64,000 nucleotides of DNA from OMII01 sp947467385 (GTDB lineage Bacteria; Bdellovibrionota_C; UBA2361; OMII01), in the NCBI GenBank assembly GCA_044360075.1, contig JBIKLA010000010.1:1-64000 (forward strand), written 5' to 3'. Below, piece by piece: positions 35,268-44,190 of this stretch (position 1 is its first letter; each line of letters begins with the position of its first letter). The position numbers were made by a program, and so were the translations under genes. The notes under the pieces are model-generated. The model ran no database searches, was not told the origin of the DNA, and saw only the letters and a list, made by a program, of their open reading frames with translations.

Positions 35268-38200
35268 CTAGCGAATAGAGAAGTTGCGCGGCCTGCTGGT
35301 GTTGGATGAGCCAACATCGACCGCCGGATTCCTGGTGGATATCGTCACGGAATACGACGCTGAGTAGTTTCCGGGCGAGAGGTTCCTGACCGAGAGCTGG
35401 TTGTTGCGGCTCGTGTATTGGCCTCCGCGACTACCGAGGATATCTATCTCGTCTTCAAAGACTCCAGCCTCTGCTGTCGAGCTGCGGCGCTTAATGTATT
35501 TCACCGTGACCTTATACTTAATCACGAGGAACTTCACCGCCTGCAGAGCACGCTTTCGAGACAAGCCCTTGCGCATAAGTATTCTGATGGCATTCTGCAG
35601 CGCCTTGCCCCTAAGAACAGGCCGAAAGCGCGACATCTTAACAGTTATCGTTCGGCCCTGCACGACGACGGCTGGCGGAGCAAGGTTCTGTCCGGGAGAA
35701 ATCGGCGGCGGCGTGGCCGTCGGGGTCGGAGTTTCCGTCGGCGTCGGGGTTTGTGTCGGAGTTGGACTCGCCGTTGGTGTTGCTGTCGGCTGAGAGCCCT
35801 CTCCCATGAGATAGCCCGCCACCTCACCAGCTGACCCGCCCGCGCGGTTCCACAACGCCACCACGCCGCTTGTGCCACTTGAGCTCAGGCACGACGAAAC
35901 CTCGCGTGGCGAGCTGCTTGAGCTAATCAGCGAGGATGCGGACCACGACGTGTAGGGGCTGCTCGCCTGTGAGTAGCGCACCTCCCCATTATCGACGAAG
36001 AACGTCACGAAATCACCGCTGTCGGCCAGGTACGACGTTGAAAGGGAGGCCACCGCACCGGCTTGAATCGTAGAGCTGCTACCCCACGATAGAATCGTCG
36101 TTCCGGAGAGTGCCTGAAATTTTGCGTCGCTGCTTGAGTCGATGTACGACATGTAGGCGCCGTTGCCTGACGCCGAAACGAGCGACACCTTGCTCGCTGG
36201 CGAGAGGTCGTTCACCGCAACGTTTCGCCCATACGAAAGCAGACCTGCGTCTCCAGCGATGTACGGCTTGCCTGATGAGGTGATAGCGATCGCCCGCGGG
36301 CTTCCGCTTAGCCCCGACCCAAGCGCGCTCCAGCTCGTTCCGTTCCACTTGGCGACTCGCGCTGCGGAGACGCCACCCATGGTGCCGAAGCTGCCTGAGG
36401 CATACACGTTTGCCGATCCGTCGACCCCCAGTGCCGTCACCTCACCGTCCGCTCCCGTTCCCAGCGGCAGCCACGCCGAGCCCGTCCAGCGCGCGATGTA
36501 GTTGACCGTGACTCCTCCAGCTGTAGTAAACAATCCGCCCACGTACAGGTTGCTACCTTCACCAGCCATCGTATTTGGGGCTTCATTCAGGCCGGAGCCG
36601 AGAGCGGACCACACCCCTCCTGAGAATTGCGCAATGCGGTCGGCCGGGTTGCCGCCAGCGGTTGTGAAGGTGCCACCCGCATAGAGCACGCCTCCATGGA
36701 ACGCCAGCGCCTGAATCGGATTGTTGGCGCCTCCTCCAACATTCAACCAAACGGCGCCGTCCCACTTTGCTATGTAATACAACATAGTGAAGCCTGATGA
36801 GGTGAAATCCCCGGCAAAATACACGTTGCCAGCCCCGTCGGGCACTATGGCATACACCGAGTCATTGACCCCCGCACCAAGTGCCGACCAGGTGCCATTA
36901 GATGCTCGACGAGCAACCCGACTGGCGGATACCCCATCTATCGTCGCAAATGCCCCCCCGATGTAGAGCTCCCCGGCGCCGTCCGAGACGATCGAAAACA
37001 CCTGGTTATCCGCGCCATCTCCAAGGGCAGCCCAGGTAGTGCCGTTCCATCGCGCGATATAATTGGCTGAGCTTCCCCCGACTCGGGTGAAGCTGCCTCC
37101 GATAAAGAGATCACCGGAGCCGCCGCTATCGATCGCCGCGGTCAACACGTCTCCATTTATGCCGCCCCCCAGAGGCTCCCATTGGCTCAGGAGCGTGTCC
37201 CAGGCGGCAGCGTAATTTACAACCGTTGCTTGCGCGGTGATGAAATTTCCGCCAGCCACAATCCGCCCGCTGTAGTCGAGCGCAAGAGCAAGCACCGAGG
37301 AATCGGTTCCCAGTCCCAGGGCATTCCACGCTGAACCATCCCATCGCGCTATCCGACTGGCTGCCGAGCCGCCCGCGTTGCTGAAGGTTCCCCCAACGTA
37401 GAGATTTCCCCCAGATATGACGAGCGAGTTTGCCGTGTTGTCGACCCCTGCCCCAAGCGCTGACCACGAGCTGCCGTTCCAGCGGGCCACTCCGCTGGCT
37501 GGGTTGCCGCCTGCGTTTGAGAACGCTCCGGCCGCATAGATGCCCCCTCCCTCATACGCGATCGCCCGAACCGAGCCATCTACTCCGCTGCCCATCTGCT
37601 GAAACCCGGTCCCATGCCATATCGCAATGCGGGAGTTCGCATTGCCATCGGCATTTGCGAAGTCGCCTCCTACGTAGATGTATCCGTTTCCCAGCGGCCC
37701 GCCTGCAAACGCGAGCGCCCGGACGGTGCCATCGACCCCCCCTTGTAGCGGATTCCACGCCGAACCGGACCAGCGCGCGATCCGGCTGGCTGACACCCCG
37801 CCCGCACTTGAGAACGTGCCACCAGCGAAAACTTCCCCGCTCGAGTGCACCGCGAGGGCTAGCACGGTGTTGTCCATTCCGCTCCCCAGAGCGCTCCAGC
37901 TGGTGCCGTTCCACATTGCGATGTACGCTGCAGAGACTCCGCCGGCTGCGGTAAAACTCCCTCCCGCGTAGAGGTTCCCCTCCGCATCGAGTGCCAAGGC
38001 GGCCACCTCGTCGTTCATACCGGTGCCAAGGGCATGCCACTGCCCCCCATCCCACCTCGCAATGTTGTTGACGACTACACCGCCGGCAGTTGAAAAAAAG
38101 CCGCCGGCATAGATCGTTCCGTCCCCCCTGGACACCAGCGCGTTCACGTTGCCCGAGAGCATCGGTGATGACAACGCCGTCCATCCAAATGCCGTCGAGG

Positions 38201-39038
38201 CAGATACCTCCCCCCAGGCCGGAGGAGTCTCCCCGGAAGGCGACGAGTAGTGGTAGGTCACAATGTTGGAGCTACCCACGCCCGAAACGGCAAGCACCAC
38301 CTCCTCCGAAGAGCCGCCGCTGCGTGTCACCGGCAGGAGAGCCAGCGAAGCCGGATTGGGAATACTTGAACCGACAAAATCTGCCGCATAGACCCAGTTC
38401 AACGGATCGTCATCTGCCTGGCTCGTGGTGCGCGCGGCCCGTGCCTGGTAGCGCTCGCCCGAATCAGGGCCGCGATCATAGAGCGCCGCCAGCCAGAGGA
38501 AGTTCGCCTCATCCACACTCACAACAGGGTTGATGTACCTGTCCGTTTCCGAGGTGCCGGTCCATACCAGGACAGTTGATGAAAATGTGATGCTGGTGCC
38601 GGTGATGGTGCCTCGCTGCAGGTTGGCCGAGTACGGTGGCTCTTCGAACGTCACAAAGACAAACGAGGTGCCCCCGATCTCCTTGGAGGCGAGGGAGAAC
38701 TGCGATGTGGCAAAGGGCAGGGTTCCTCGGGAGGTCCACGTCGAGCCATCCGGTGATGACGCATACTCTATCAGGGTCCCGCTGTACCAAAACGCCCAGT
38801 GAATGCCCGTTGCCGAATCAACGAAGCTCTTGCGACCGGCGAAGGTAGTTGAGGAGGTGGAGGAGGATGCGCCGACGACAGCAACCTGCGCTTGCGCACC
38901 CGAAGCAAAAATCGCTGCCACCAAAACGGCCACGATCGCAACTAACCCGGTCCTTACCAGGGCGCACACACGCACCGTGCCCACGACTGCTGCACTGGTG
39001 GCGTAAACCGACGCGACGATTGCGCTTAGACCGGTCAT
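35268..39038 (-). CDS. Large secreted protein with 13 propeller-like repeats and Thr-Pro linker
   Basis: 1,256 residues. A long N-terminal signal region ends with hydrophobic ~31-47 and GAQA-Q. Residues ~50-280 are a beta-rich domain. About 13 repeats of ~48 residues follow, each of the form LYxGGxFxxAGGxxxxxIARWxGxxWxALGxG, typical of Kelch/beta-propeller-like secreted proteins. Residues ~950-1105 again resemble the first domain. A 29-residue T-P-T-X linker leads to a basic ~140-residue C-terminus (ALQNAIRILMRKGLSRKRA). The RBS is GGAG. An extracellular binding or adhesion role is inferred. The linker parallels the giant protein at the left edge. Confidence 0.82.
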   Translation of the reverse strand: MTGLSAIVASVYATSAAVVGTVRVCALVRTGLVAIVAVLVAAIFASGAQAQVAVVGASSSTSSTTFAGRKSFVDSATGIHWAFWYSGTLIEYASSPDGSTWTSRGTLPFATSQFSLASKEIGGTSFVFVTFEEPPYSANLQRGTITGTSITFSSTVLVWTGTSETDRYINPVVSVDEANFLWLAALYDRGPDSGERYQARAARTTSQADDDPLNWVYAADFVGSSIPNPASLALLPVTRSGGSSEEVVLAVSGVGSSNIVTYHYSSPSGETPPAWGEVSASTAFGWTALSSPMLSGNVNALVSRGDGTIYAGGFFSTAGGVVVNNIARWDGGQWHALGTGMNDEVAALALDAEGNLYAGGSFTAAGGVSAAYIAMWNGTSWSALGSGMDNTVLALAVHSSGEVFAGGTFSSAGGVSASRIARWSGSAWNPLQGGVDGTVRALAFAGGPLGNGYIYVGGDFANADGNANSRIAIWHGTGFQQMGSGVDGSVRAIAYEGGGIYAAGAFSNAGGNPASGVARWNGSSWSALGAGVDNTANSLVISGGNLYVGGTFSNAGGSAASRIARWDGSAWNALGLGTDSSVLALALDYSGRIVAGGNFITAQATVVNYAAAWDTLLSQWEPLGGGINGDVLTAAIDSGGSGDLFIGGSFTRVGGSSANYIARWNGTTWAALGDGADNQVFSIVSDGAGELYIGGAFATIDGVSASRVARRASNGTWSALGAGVNDSVYAIVPDGAGNVYFAGDFTSSGFTMLYYIAKWDGAVWLNVGGGANNPIQALAFHGGVLYAGGTFTTAGGNPADRIAQFSGGVWSALGSGLNEAPNTMAGEGSNLYVGGLFTTAGGVTVNYIARWTGSAWLPLGTGADGEVTALGVDGSANVYASGSFGTMGGVSAARVAKWNGTSWSALGSGLSGSPRAIAITSSGKPYIAGDAGLLSYGRNVAVNDLSPASKVSLVSASGNGAYMSYIDSSSDAKFQALSGTTILSWGSSSTIQAGAVASLSTSYLADSGDFVTFFVDNGEVRYSQASSPYTSWSASSLISSSSSPREVSSCLSSSGTSGVVALWNRAGGSAGEVAGYLMGEGSQPTATPTASPTPTQTPTPTETPTPTATPPPISPGQNLAPPAVVVQGRTITVKMSRFRPVLRGKALQNAIRILMRKGLSRKRALQAVKFLVIKYKVTVKYIKRRSSTAEAGVFEDEIDILGSRGGQYTSRNNQLSVRNLSPGNYSASYSVTISTRNPAVDVGSSNTSRPRNFSIR
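36310..38190 (-). repeat. Array of 13 protein repeats (~145 nt each) within the secreted protein
   Basis: Thirteen consecutive units share the YxGGxFxxAGG, IARWxGxxW and ALGxG positions, with variable loops (DGSVRAIA, DNTANSL, NDSVYAIV and so on). The units are clearly diverged at DNA level, so the array is old. A complete ring would need 6-8 blades per propeller, and 13 units could make two propellers. Confidence 0.8.
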
Positions 39039-39196
39039 GCTCGCTCCAGGGGCTTAGGAAACGGCTACTAAAAAGGCCCTAAAGTAGATATCGTGCTGTT
39101 ATTTCAGAAACTTAAGGCCCCGAGCCGCCTTTTCTGCCGGACCGGTGCGGCCGCGCAAGAGTTTGAATTTAATTGCTTTTATCGCCAGCGTGCCGG

Positions 39197-39673
39197 CTAG
39201 CGCTGAATGGATGGAACAAACGAGTACTTCAGCAGCCTCGCCTCACCCCCACGGCGGATCTCAATCGCGGCCTCGTTCTCCACGCGCAGAAGCTGCACGA
39301 AGGTCTGGAATTGGTCCGGTCGCTTTATGAGGTAGCGATTCGCGGCCACGATGATATCTGAGTTCTGAAGGCCGAGCAGCTCGTAAGGGCTACCGGGCTT
39401 GAGGTCAAAGATGCGGTACTCGTAGCTCTCTCGCGATGCAACAGTGGCGAAAACCGGAACGAGCCGTGGGGGAGCCTCACCCTCCTGCTCAAGCGCGTGT
39501 TCAAAATCCTTGCGCTGGATCGCAAACGAGATCTCCTTCATCGCCGGCGGAATCGGTCGGATATCCTCAATAAACTTCGGCTGCGATGGGCTGGTTGGCC
39601 CACACCCAAGCGCTCCACTGCCGAGCGCAATACTGCCGAGCGCAACAAACGCAAGAGCCAAAACCTTCTTCAT
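39197..39673 (-). CDS. Lipoprotein with GspC-type PDZ-like domain
   Basis: 158 residues. The lipoprotein signal ends in GALG-C (Cys24). From ~residue 55 a domain resembles the C-terminal PDZ-like part of type II secretion protein GspC: ISFAIQRKDFEHAL, YRIFDLKPGSPYELLGLQNSDIIVAAN, then FQTFVQLLRVENEAAIEIRRGG. GspC itself is longer and TM-anchored, so this is a stand-alone relative. It starts 9 nt after gmk on the same strand and ends the operon. A periplasmic role in substrate recruitment is only inferred. Confidence 0.75.
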   Translation of the reverse strand: MKKVLALAFVALGSIALGSGALGCGPTSPSQPKFIEDIRPIPPAMKEISFAIQRKDFEHALEQEGEAPPRLVPVFATVASRESYEYRIFDLKPGSPYELLGLQNSDIIVAANRYLIKRPDQFQTFVQLLRVENEAAIEIRRGGEARLLKYSFVPSIQR

Positions 39674-39682
39674 AACCCCCTC

Positions 39683-40339
39683 TCAGTTAGAGATATCGCA
39701 AAACTGCTCAATCGAAGACCTGTCCATGCGGTGGTAGCGCGCCCGCTCAGCAAGCACAATCGCCCGCACCGACTCATATGCCTTTCCAAGATCTTTGTTG
39801 ATCACTAGGTAGTCTATCTTTCCCGGCTCTCCGTTCAGCTTGAGGAGCGCCTCATACTCCTCCCGCGCCGTCGTGAAGCGCCGCTGCAGCTCAGCAGGGT
39901 CGACGGTTCCGCGCCCCTTAAGCCGCTCCTTGAGCGCCTCAAAGCTCGGCGGAATAATGAACAGCGTCACTGTGTTGTTCGGAAAGTGCTTCTTGAAATT
40001 AAGGGCACCGCGGATGTCGATCTGAAACAACAGATCCCTTCCCGCATTGATCCCGTCCTCGAGGGTGGCACGCAGGGTCCCATACAGGTTCCCGTGAGTC
40101 TCCTCTGTCTCGAAAAACTCCCCGCTGTCACGCCGGGCGAGAAACTCCTCGCGCGTCATAAAGTGATAACTCGTGCCGGGGACTTCGTTCGGCCGAGGCT
40201 GCCGCGTCGTGGCCGACGTTGAGTAATGAATCGATTCCGAATACTCCCTCACAAGCCGCTCGCAAAACGTGGACTTGCCGCAGCCGGTCGGACCGACGAG
40301 CACAAAGAGGATCCCTTTTCGAACTATCTGCCGCTCCAT
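39683..40339 (-). CDS. gmk: Guanylate kinase
   Basis: 218 residues. The P-loop GPTGCGKST is at 16-24. The GMP-binding region is STSATTRQPRPNE ... YHFMTREEF, and GNLYGT and LFQIDIRGA complete the fold. It converts GMP to GDP with ATP. The gene sits 5 nt after yicC, the pairing seen in many proteobacteria. The C-terminus is slightly long (DRSSIEQFCDISN). A cytoplasmic enzyme of guanine nucleotide supply, it is distantly linked to the ppGpp gene at 57-59 kb. Confidence 0.96.
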   Translation of the reverse strand: MERQIVRKGILFVLVGPTGCGKSTFCERLVREYSESIHYSTSATTRQPRPNEVPGTSYHFMTREEFLARRDSGEFFETEETHGNLYGTLRATLEDGINAGRDLLFQIDIRGALNFKKHFPNNTVTLFIIPPSFEALKERLKGRGTVDPAELQRRFTTAREEYEALLKLNGEPGKIDYLVINKDLGKAYESVRAIVLAERARYHRMDRSSIEQFCDISN

Positions 40340-40344
40340 ATTCC

Positions 40345-41256
40345 CTACTCGACGTTCTGAACCTGCTCTCGGATGCGCTCAAGCTCAGCCTTGGCATCGA
40401 CGACGAGGCCCTGCACCTTTGCGTCCTGGGCCTTTGAGCCGATCGTGTTTAGCTCACGCCCGAGCTCCTGGGTCATAAAATCAAGCTTGCGCCCTACGCC
40501 ATCCGGGCTGCCAGCGAGCGCCAGACGAAACTGCGCCAGGTGAATATCGATCCGCGAGAGCTCCTCGCTCACATCAACGCGGTCCGCAAGCATGGCGACC
40601 TCAAGCGCAAGCCGCTCTGGATCGGCTTGAACATCTGGAGCGACAGCCTTCAGGCGCTCCTGCATGCGCGCGCGCAGCCGCTTCGGCGCACCATCCATCT
40701 GGCGCCCGATCTCGCCGCGCAGCGACTCAATCATGTCCAGCCGCTGTCTTATGTCCGCAGCAAGGCCCGCACCCTCCGACTCGCGCATAACCGCCAGGGC
40801 CTCGCTCGCCTCAGAGATCAGCCGTAGCAGGTGCCCAACCTCCACGTCGCTGGGCGCAGCCCCCTCAACCTCGCCGCCGCTCTCGCGCAGCACCAGCTGG
40901 CCAATAAAGCCGCCCAGCGCGTCACCCGAGGACCCGTACCGCTTGCAAGCGGCGCTGAAGCGCTTGACCGACGTGTCAAACGCCGGAGAAAAGTCATCCA
41001 GGCTCGCCGGCGACTCCGCCCGAGCCCTGCGCGACACGCTCACCTCAATCCGCCCGCGCTTGTGGAGCTGCTGAATAGCGGCCTTCGCGTCCCGCTCCAT
41101 CGCCGCATAGCAGCGCGGGGCCTTGAGCATAACCTCAAGAAATCGGTGGTTGACCGATCGGACCTCTACGTCAATCTCAATCGAAGGGTCGCCAAACGAG
41201 ACGCGCGCGAAGCCCGTCATGCTCTTTAGTCCGATCTCTTCCGTCTTCTTGCCCAT
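40345..41256 (-). CDS. YicC-family endoribonuclease
   Basis: 303 residues. The N-terminus SMTGFARVSFGD ... EVRSVNHRFLEVMLKAPR and the C-terminus FMTQELGRELNTIGSKAQDAKV define the YicC/YloC family, shown in E. coli and Bacillus to cleave RNA. ATG 41256 lies 6 nt after the rfaE stop. ATG 41220, directly before TGFARV, is an equally possible start and would match the family's usual N-terminus better. It is part of the long minus-strand operon with gmk. Confidence 0.93.
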   Translation of the reverse strand: MGKKTEEIGLKSMTGFARVSFGDPSIEIDVEVRSVNHRFLEVMLKAPRCYAAMERDAKAAIQQLHKRGRIEVSVSRRARAESPASLDDFSPAFDTSVKRFSAACKRYGSSGDALGGFIGQLVLRESGGEVEGAAPSDVEVGHLLRLISEASEALAVMRESEGAGLAADIRQRLDMIESLRGEIGRQMDGAPKRLRARMQERLKAVAPDVQADPERLALEVAMLADRVDVSEELSRIDIHLAQFRLALAGSPDGVGRKLDFMTQELGRELNTIGSKAQDAKVQGLVVDAKAELERIREQVQNVE

Positions 41257-41262
41257 GCCGCC

Positions 41263-42282
41263 CTACGCCGCCGCGCCAAATTTCGTAACCTCGTGCCGCA
41301 GCCGGTCGATATCGACAGCCACCGTACCCACCTCCGAGACGACAATCCCAGCGGCGATATTGGCAAGCACTCCCGCCACAATCGGCGAGGAGCCCGTCGC
41401 AAGTGCCGCGCAGAACACCGCAGTCACCGTGTCTCCCGCTCCGCTCACGTCGAACACCTCATGCGCCATCGTCTCAAGGTGCACGCCACCCTGGCTCCCG
41501 CTCTGCTGGACGATCATGCCGTCCTCTCCGAGCGTAATCACCATCATCTCCGAATTCCACTTCTTCATGAGGACCTCAGCCGCCTTGAACGCCTCCTCGA
41601 CGTTGCCAATCGAGCTGCCCGAGGCGATCTCGGCCTCTTTGCGGTTAGGCTTGGCGACGCTCATAAATTGGTAGTTGTCGTAGTTGCGCGGATGCGGATC
41701 AACGAAGAGCGGCCGGACCGAGAGCCCAAGCTTGCCGGCCTCACGCGCCCGATGCAGCGTGTCGAGCACCTTGGCTGACACCAGCCCCTTGCCGTAATCA
41801 GAGAGGATGACCGCCTTTGACGCCTCGATTGAGTTCTCCAGGGCAGCAGCAATCTTGTCGTTCACCTGAGCCAACTCCCCCTGCCGCTTCTCGCGGTCGA
41901 TGCGAACGACCTGTTGCATGTGGGCGATAACGCGAGTCTTGAGCGTCGTGGGGCGGGATGGATCAACTACCACCCCCTTGGCATCCGCTCCGATCTCCGC
42001 GAAGAGCTTCATCATCGCCTGGCCGTCCTCGTCGTCGCCAACCGTGCCGCATACGCTCGGCTTCGCCCCAATCGCAAAGAGGTTGCGGGCAACGTTGCCG
42101 GCGCCGCCGAGGCGGTCCTCTATACGCTGCACCTCAACTACAGGCACCGGCGCCTCAGGCGAGATCCGATCCACCTTTCCCCACACGTAGCGGTCGAGAA
42201 TGAGGTCGCCAACTACCAGGATCGGAGTCGACACGATCCGATCGAGGGTGGCCAGAAGGTCTTTCTTATTTCCGAGTACCAT
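41263..42282 (-). CDS. rfaE1: D-glycero-beta-D-manno-heptose 7-phosphate kinase (RfaE/HldE kinase domain)
   Basis: 339 residues, a PfkB-type sugar kinase. VVGDLILDRYVWG at the N-terminus, PEAPVPVVE and GGAGNVARNL are specific for the HldE/RfaE kinase half. DVSGAGDTV carries the catalytic Asp. The adenylyltransferase half of E. coli HldE is absent, so that step must be encoded elsewhere. It phosphorylates heptose-7-P on the way to ADP-heptose, used by the two GT9 proteins upstream. ATG 42282 is chosen because the frame upstream opens with TTG and is not conserved. No clear RBS is visible. Confidence 0.9.
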   Translation of the reverse strand: MVLGNKKDLLATLDRIVSTPILVVGDLILDRYVWGKVDRISPEAPVPVVEVQRIEDRLGGAGNVARNLFAIGAKPSVCGTVGDDEDGQAMMKLFAEIGADAKGVVVDPSRPTTLKTRVIAHMQQVVRIDREKRQGELAQVNDKIAAALENSIEASKAVILSDYGKGLVSAKVLDTLHRAREAGKLGLSVRPLFVDPHPRNYDNYQFMSVAKPNRKEAEIASGSSIGNVEEAFKAAEVLMKKWNSEMMVITLGEDGMIVQQSGSQGGVHLETMAHEVFDVSGAGDTVTAVFCAALATGSSPIVAGVLANIAAGIVVSEVGTVAVDIDRLRHEVTKFGAAA

Positions 42283-42384
42283 GGGGCAGTTATAGCAAGC
42301 AGCCCCTTTTGGCGCTACCGTTGCCGTAGGCGCCCGCAGGGCTGATTTTGCCCTATTTTGACCAGCACCTAGCAACCCCGCGAG

Positions 42385-43416
42385 CTAGCCGACCCTGGCC
42401 GCCCGGATACGCTCAACGACAGAGCCTGGGCTGATGAGCTTCATGCATACCTTGCCCAGCCCCGGACAGGTGCGGCGCTTGCAGGGGGAGCACCCCACGG
42501 CCGATGCAATCGACAGGTGCTCGCTTCCGCGCGGCGAGTTCCTACCCACCGGCGTGGGCCCAAACAGGGTAACGTGGCGTGTTCCTACAGCCCCACAGAT
42601 ATGTGCCGGGCCTGAATCCGGGCCCATACACACCGCGGCCCCGTGAAGCACCGCCACAAGCTCCTCAAGGGTCGTCTGGCCAGCCAAATTCACTACCGAC
42701 ACCCCAGCGGGCGCTGCCGACTCAAGCCGTTTTGACATCTCAACCTTGGAGCGGTCCCCAAGCAGAACAGCCTGTGACAAGCCGCTGGCCTTAAGCTCCG
42801 AGAGCAGGCCGCGGTATCCCTCTTCCGGCCAATCCTTGGTGTCCCACGATGAGCCAAGAACCACCCCAAGATACGGCGAAGACAGCAGCCCCTTCCACGT
42901 CGCGCCGACCCTCTCAAGGGTCACTCCCTCAAGCCCAGCCGAAAGCACCGGCGGGCGCTGGATTCCCAGCGGGACGAGAAAGCTCAGGTAGTGGTCGACC
43001 TTCGATATACGCTCGCCGTTCTCGGGCACGTGCTCCGTGTTGAAAAGCCAGTTGCCCTCCTTGGCGTCTTTTCGGTTAAACCCGATGCGCCGGGGCGCAC
43101 CCGACATCCACGAAAATACCCCGCTCTTGAAGTGCCGCTGCAGGTCCAAGGTAATGTCATAGCGCTCAGAAGCGAGCTCGCGCCGAAGCGCAAGCACCCC
43201 AGCCATGCCCCGCTTCCTCTCAAAGACGATCACTTTATCAATGCGCGGGTGAAGCTTCACAAGGCCAGAGCATGCCGGCTCAACGAGCCATGTGATTGAG
43301 CACCCATTCCACGCCGACTTGATGGCGTCAACCAGACACAGTCCCCGCACGACGTCTCCGAGCGCGCCCATGAGGATGATGAGCACTCGCTGCGGAGCCT
43401 GCGGAGCTCTACTCAT
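42385..43416 (-). CDS. Glycosyltransferase family 9, heptosyltransferase-like
   Basis: 343 residues. The N-terminal QRVLIILMGALGDVV is the GT9 acceptor motif. GSSWDTKDWPEEGYRGL and MGPDSGPAHICGAVGTRHVTLFGPT form the ADP-heptose site. A Cys-rich end (GCSPCKRRTCPGLGKVC) is common in heptosyltransferases. ATG 43416 has an AGGAG site and overlaps the kinase stop by 8 nt. A longer frame to 43572 runs inside the kinase gene and is not used. It would transfer heptose to the LPS inner core at the cytoplasmic membrane face. Confidence 0.88.
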   Translation of the reverse strand: MSRAPQAPQRVLIILMGALGDVVRGLCLVDAIKSAWNGCSITWLVEPACSGLVKLHPRIDKVIVFERKRGMAGVLALRRELASERYDITLDLQRHFKSGVFSWMSGAPRRIGFNRKDAKEGNWLFNTEHVPENGERISKVDHYLSFLVPLGIQRPPVLSAGLEGVTLERVGATWKGLLSSPYLGVVLGSSWDTKDWPEEGYRGLLSELKASGLSQAVLLGDRSKVEMSKRLESAAPAGVSVVNLAGQTTLEELVAVLHGAAVCMGPDSGPAHICGAVGTRHVTLFGPTPVGRNSPRGSEHLSIASAVGCSPCKRRTCPGLGKVCMKLISPGSVVERIRAARVG

Positions 43417-44161
43417 CGTAGCTCCTGAGGGTAAGCGACATAAGCTCCGTGAGAAGCGGCGAGAGTCCGTGCTTAATGACAGCCCTGCGCCAGCGCCGCA
43501 GGTAGAGCTCACGCAGCGCAGATGGCGGCCCGGCAAAAACGTGGGCCTTGTCGAAATCAACGATGAACACATCGCCCTGCGAATCGACGAGAACGTTGCC
43601 TGGGTGCAGGTCGACGTGCAGGATCTTGTGCTTAATGAGCACCAGCAGCTGCTCTGAGAGCTTCTTCATCGCCTCAAGCACACCGTCCAGGTCTAGCCTG
43701 CTCAGCTCTACGAGCGACACCGTGTCCGGTATCTCCTCCATGATCAGCCACGTTGAGTAGATCATCGAGCCGCACGTGACATACACGTACGGCCTTGGCG
43801 CCTGCACCCCGAGCGAGCGCACAAGGTCGAGCATCTCAAACTCCGCCCGCGACCGGGGGGAGCCAATACCGAGGAACTTTCCTCCCGTCACGGCGCGCAG
43901 CAGCCCGCCATGCGCGTAGCTCTTCACGAAGACGCGCCCCAACACCGGGAGCTCATATGCGGCGGTCTTGCCCCGCCCTGCCAGCGTGCCCTTGGGCTGA
44001 GCCTCAATGCCGCTCCTCACAAGTCGCATGATCTTTGTCGCAAGGTCGTCCGACAGGGCGTCCACGCTCGCCACGCAGTACGGCCCGCGCACAACTTCAT
44101 GAAAGGCGTGGCTCGGCACGCGCGTCGTTTCTTGAATCAGGTCGTTGTTTACAACATTCAT
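43409..44161 (-). CDS. LPS core sugar kinase (Kdo/WaaP-like, RIO-kinase fold)
   Basis: 250 residues from ATG 44161, which has an AAGG site. A TTG at 44179 is in frame but less likely. Protein-kinase-like motifs are Lys80 (GRVFVKSY), Glu107 (SRAEFE), the catalytic loop HVDLHPGNVLVD with Asp184, and metal site VDFDKA with Asp202. Lipopolysaccharide kinases of the KdkA/WaaP group share exactly this pattern and phosphorylate Kdo or heptose of the inner core. Its place between two GT9 genes supports an LPS core function. Confidence 0.85.
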   Translation of the reverse strand: MNVVNNDLIQETTRVPSHAFHEVVRGPYCVASVDALSDDLATKIMRLVRSGIEAQPKGTLAGRGKTAAYELPVLGRVFVKSYAHGGLLRAVTGGKFLGIGSPRSRAEFEMLDLVRSLGVQAPRPYVYVTCGSMIYSTWLIMEEIPDTVSLVELSRLDLDGVLEAMKKLSEQLLVLIKHKILHVDLHPGNVLVDSQGDVFIVDFDKAHVFAGPPSALRELYLRRWRRAVIKHGLSPLLTELMSLTLRSYDE

Positions 44162-44190
44162 GGGTGCCTTATTACTCAACGACAGGGAAT

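Noticed and set aside
43417..43572. N-terminal extension of the GT9 protein to 43572
   Set aside because: It lies within the kinase gene in another frame. ATG 43416 has an AGGAG site and begins at the conserved GT9 N-terminus.
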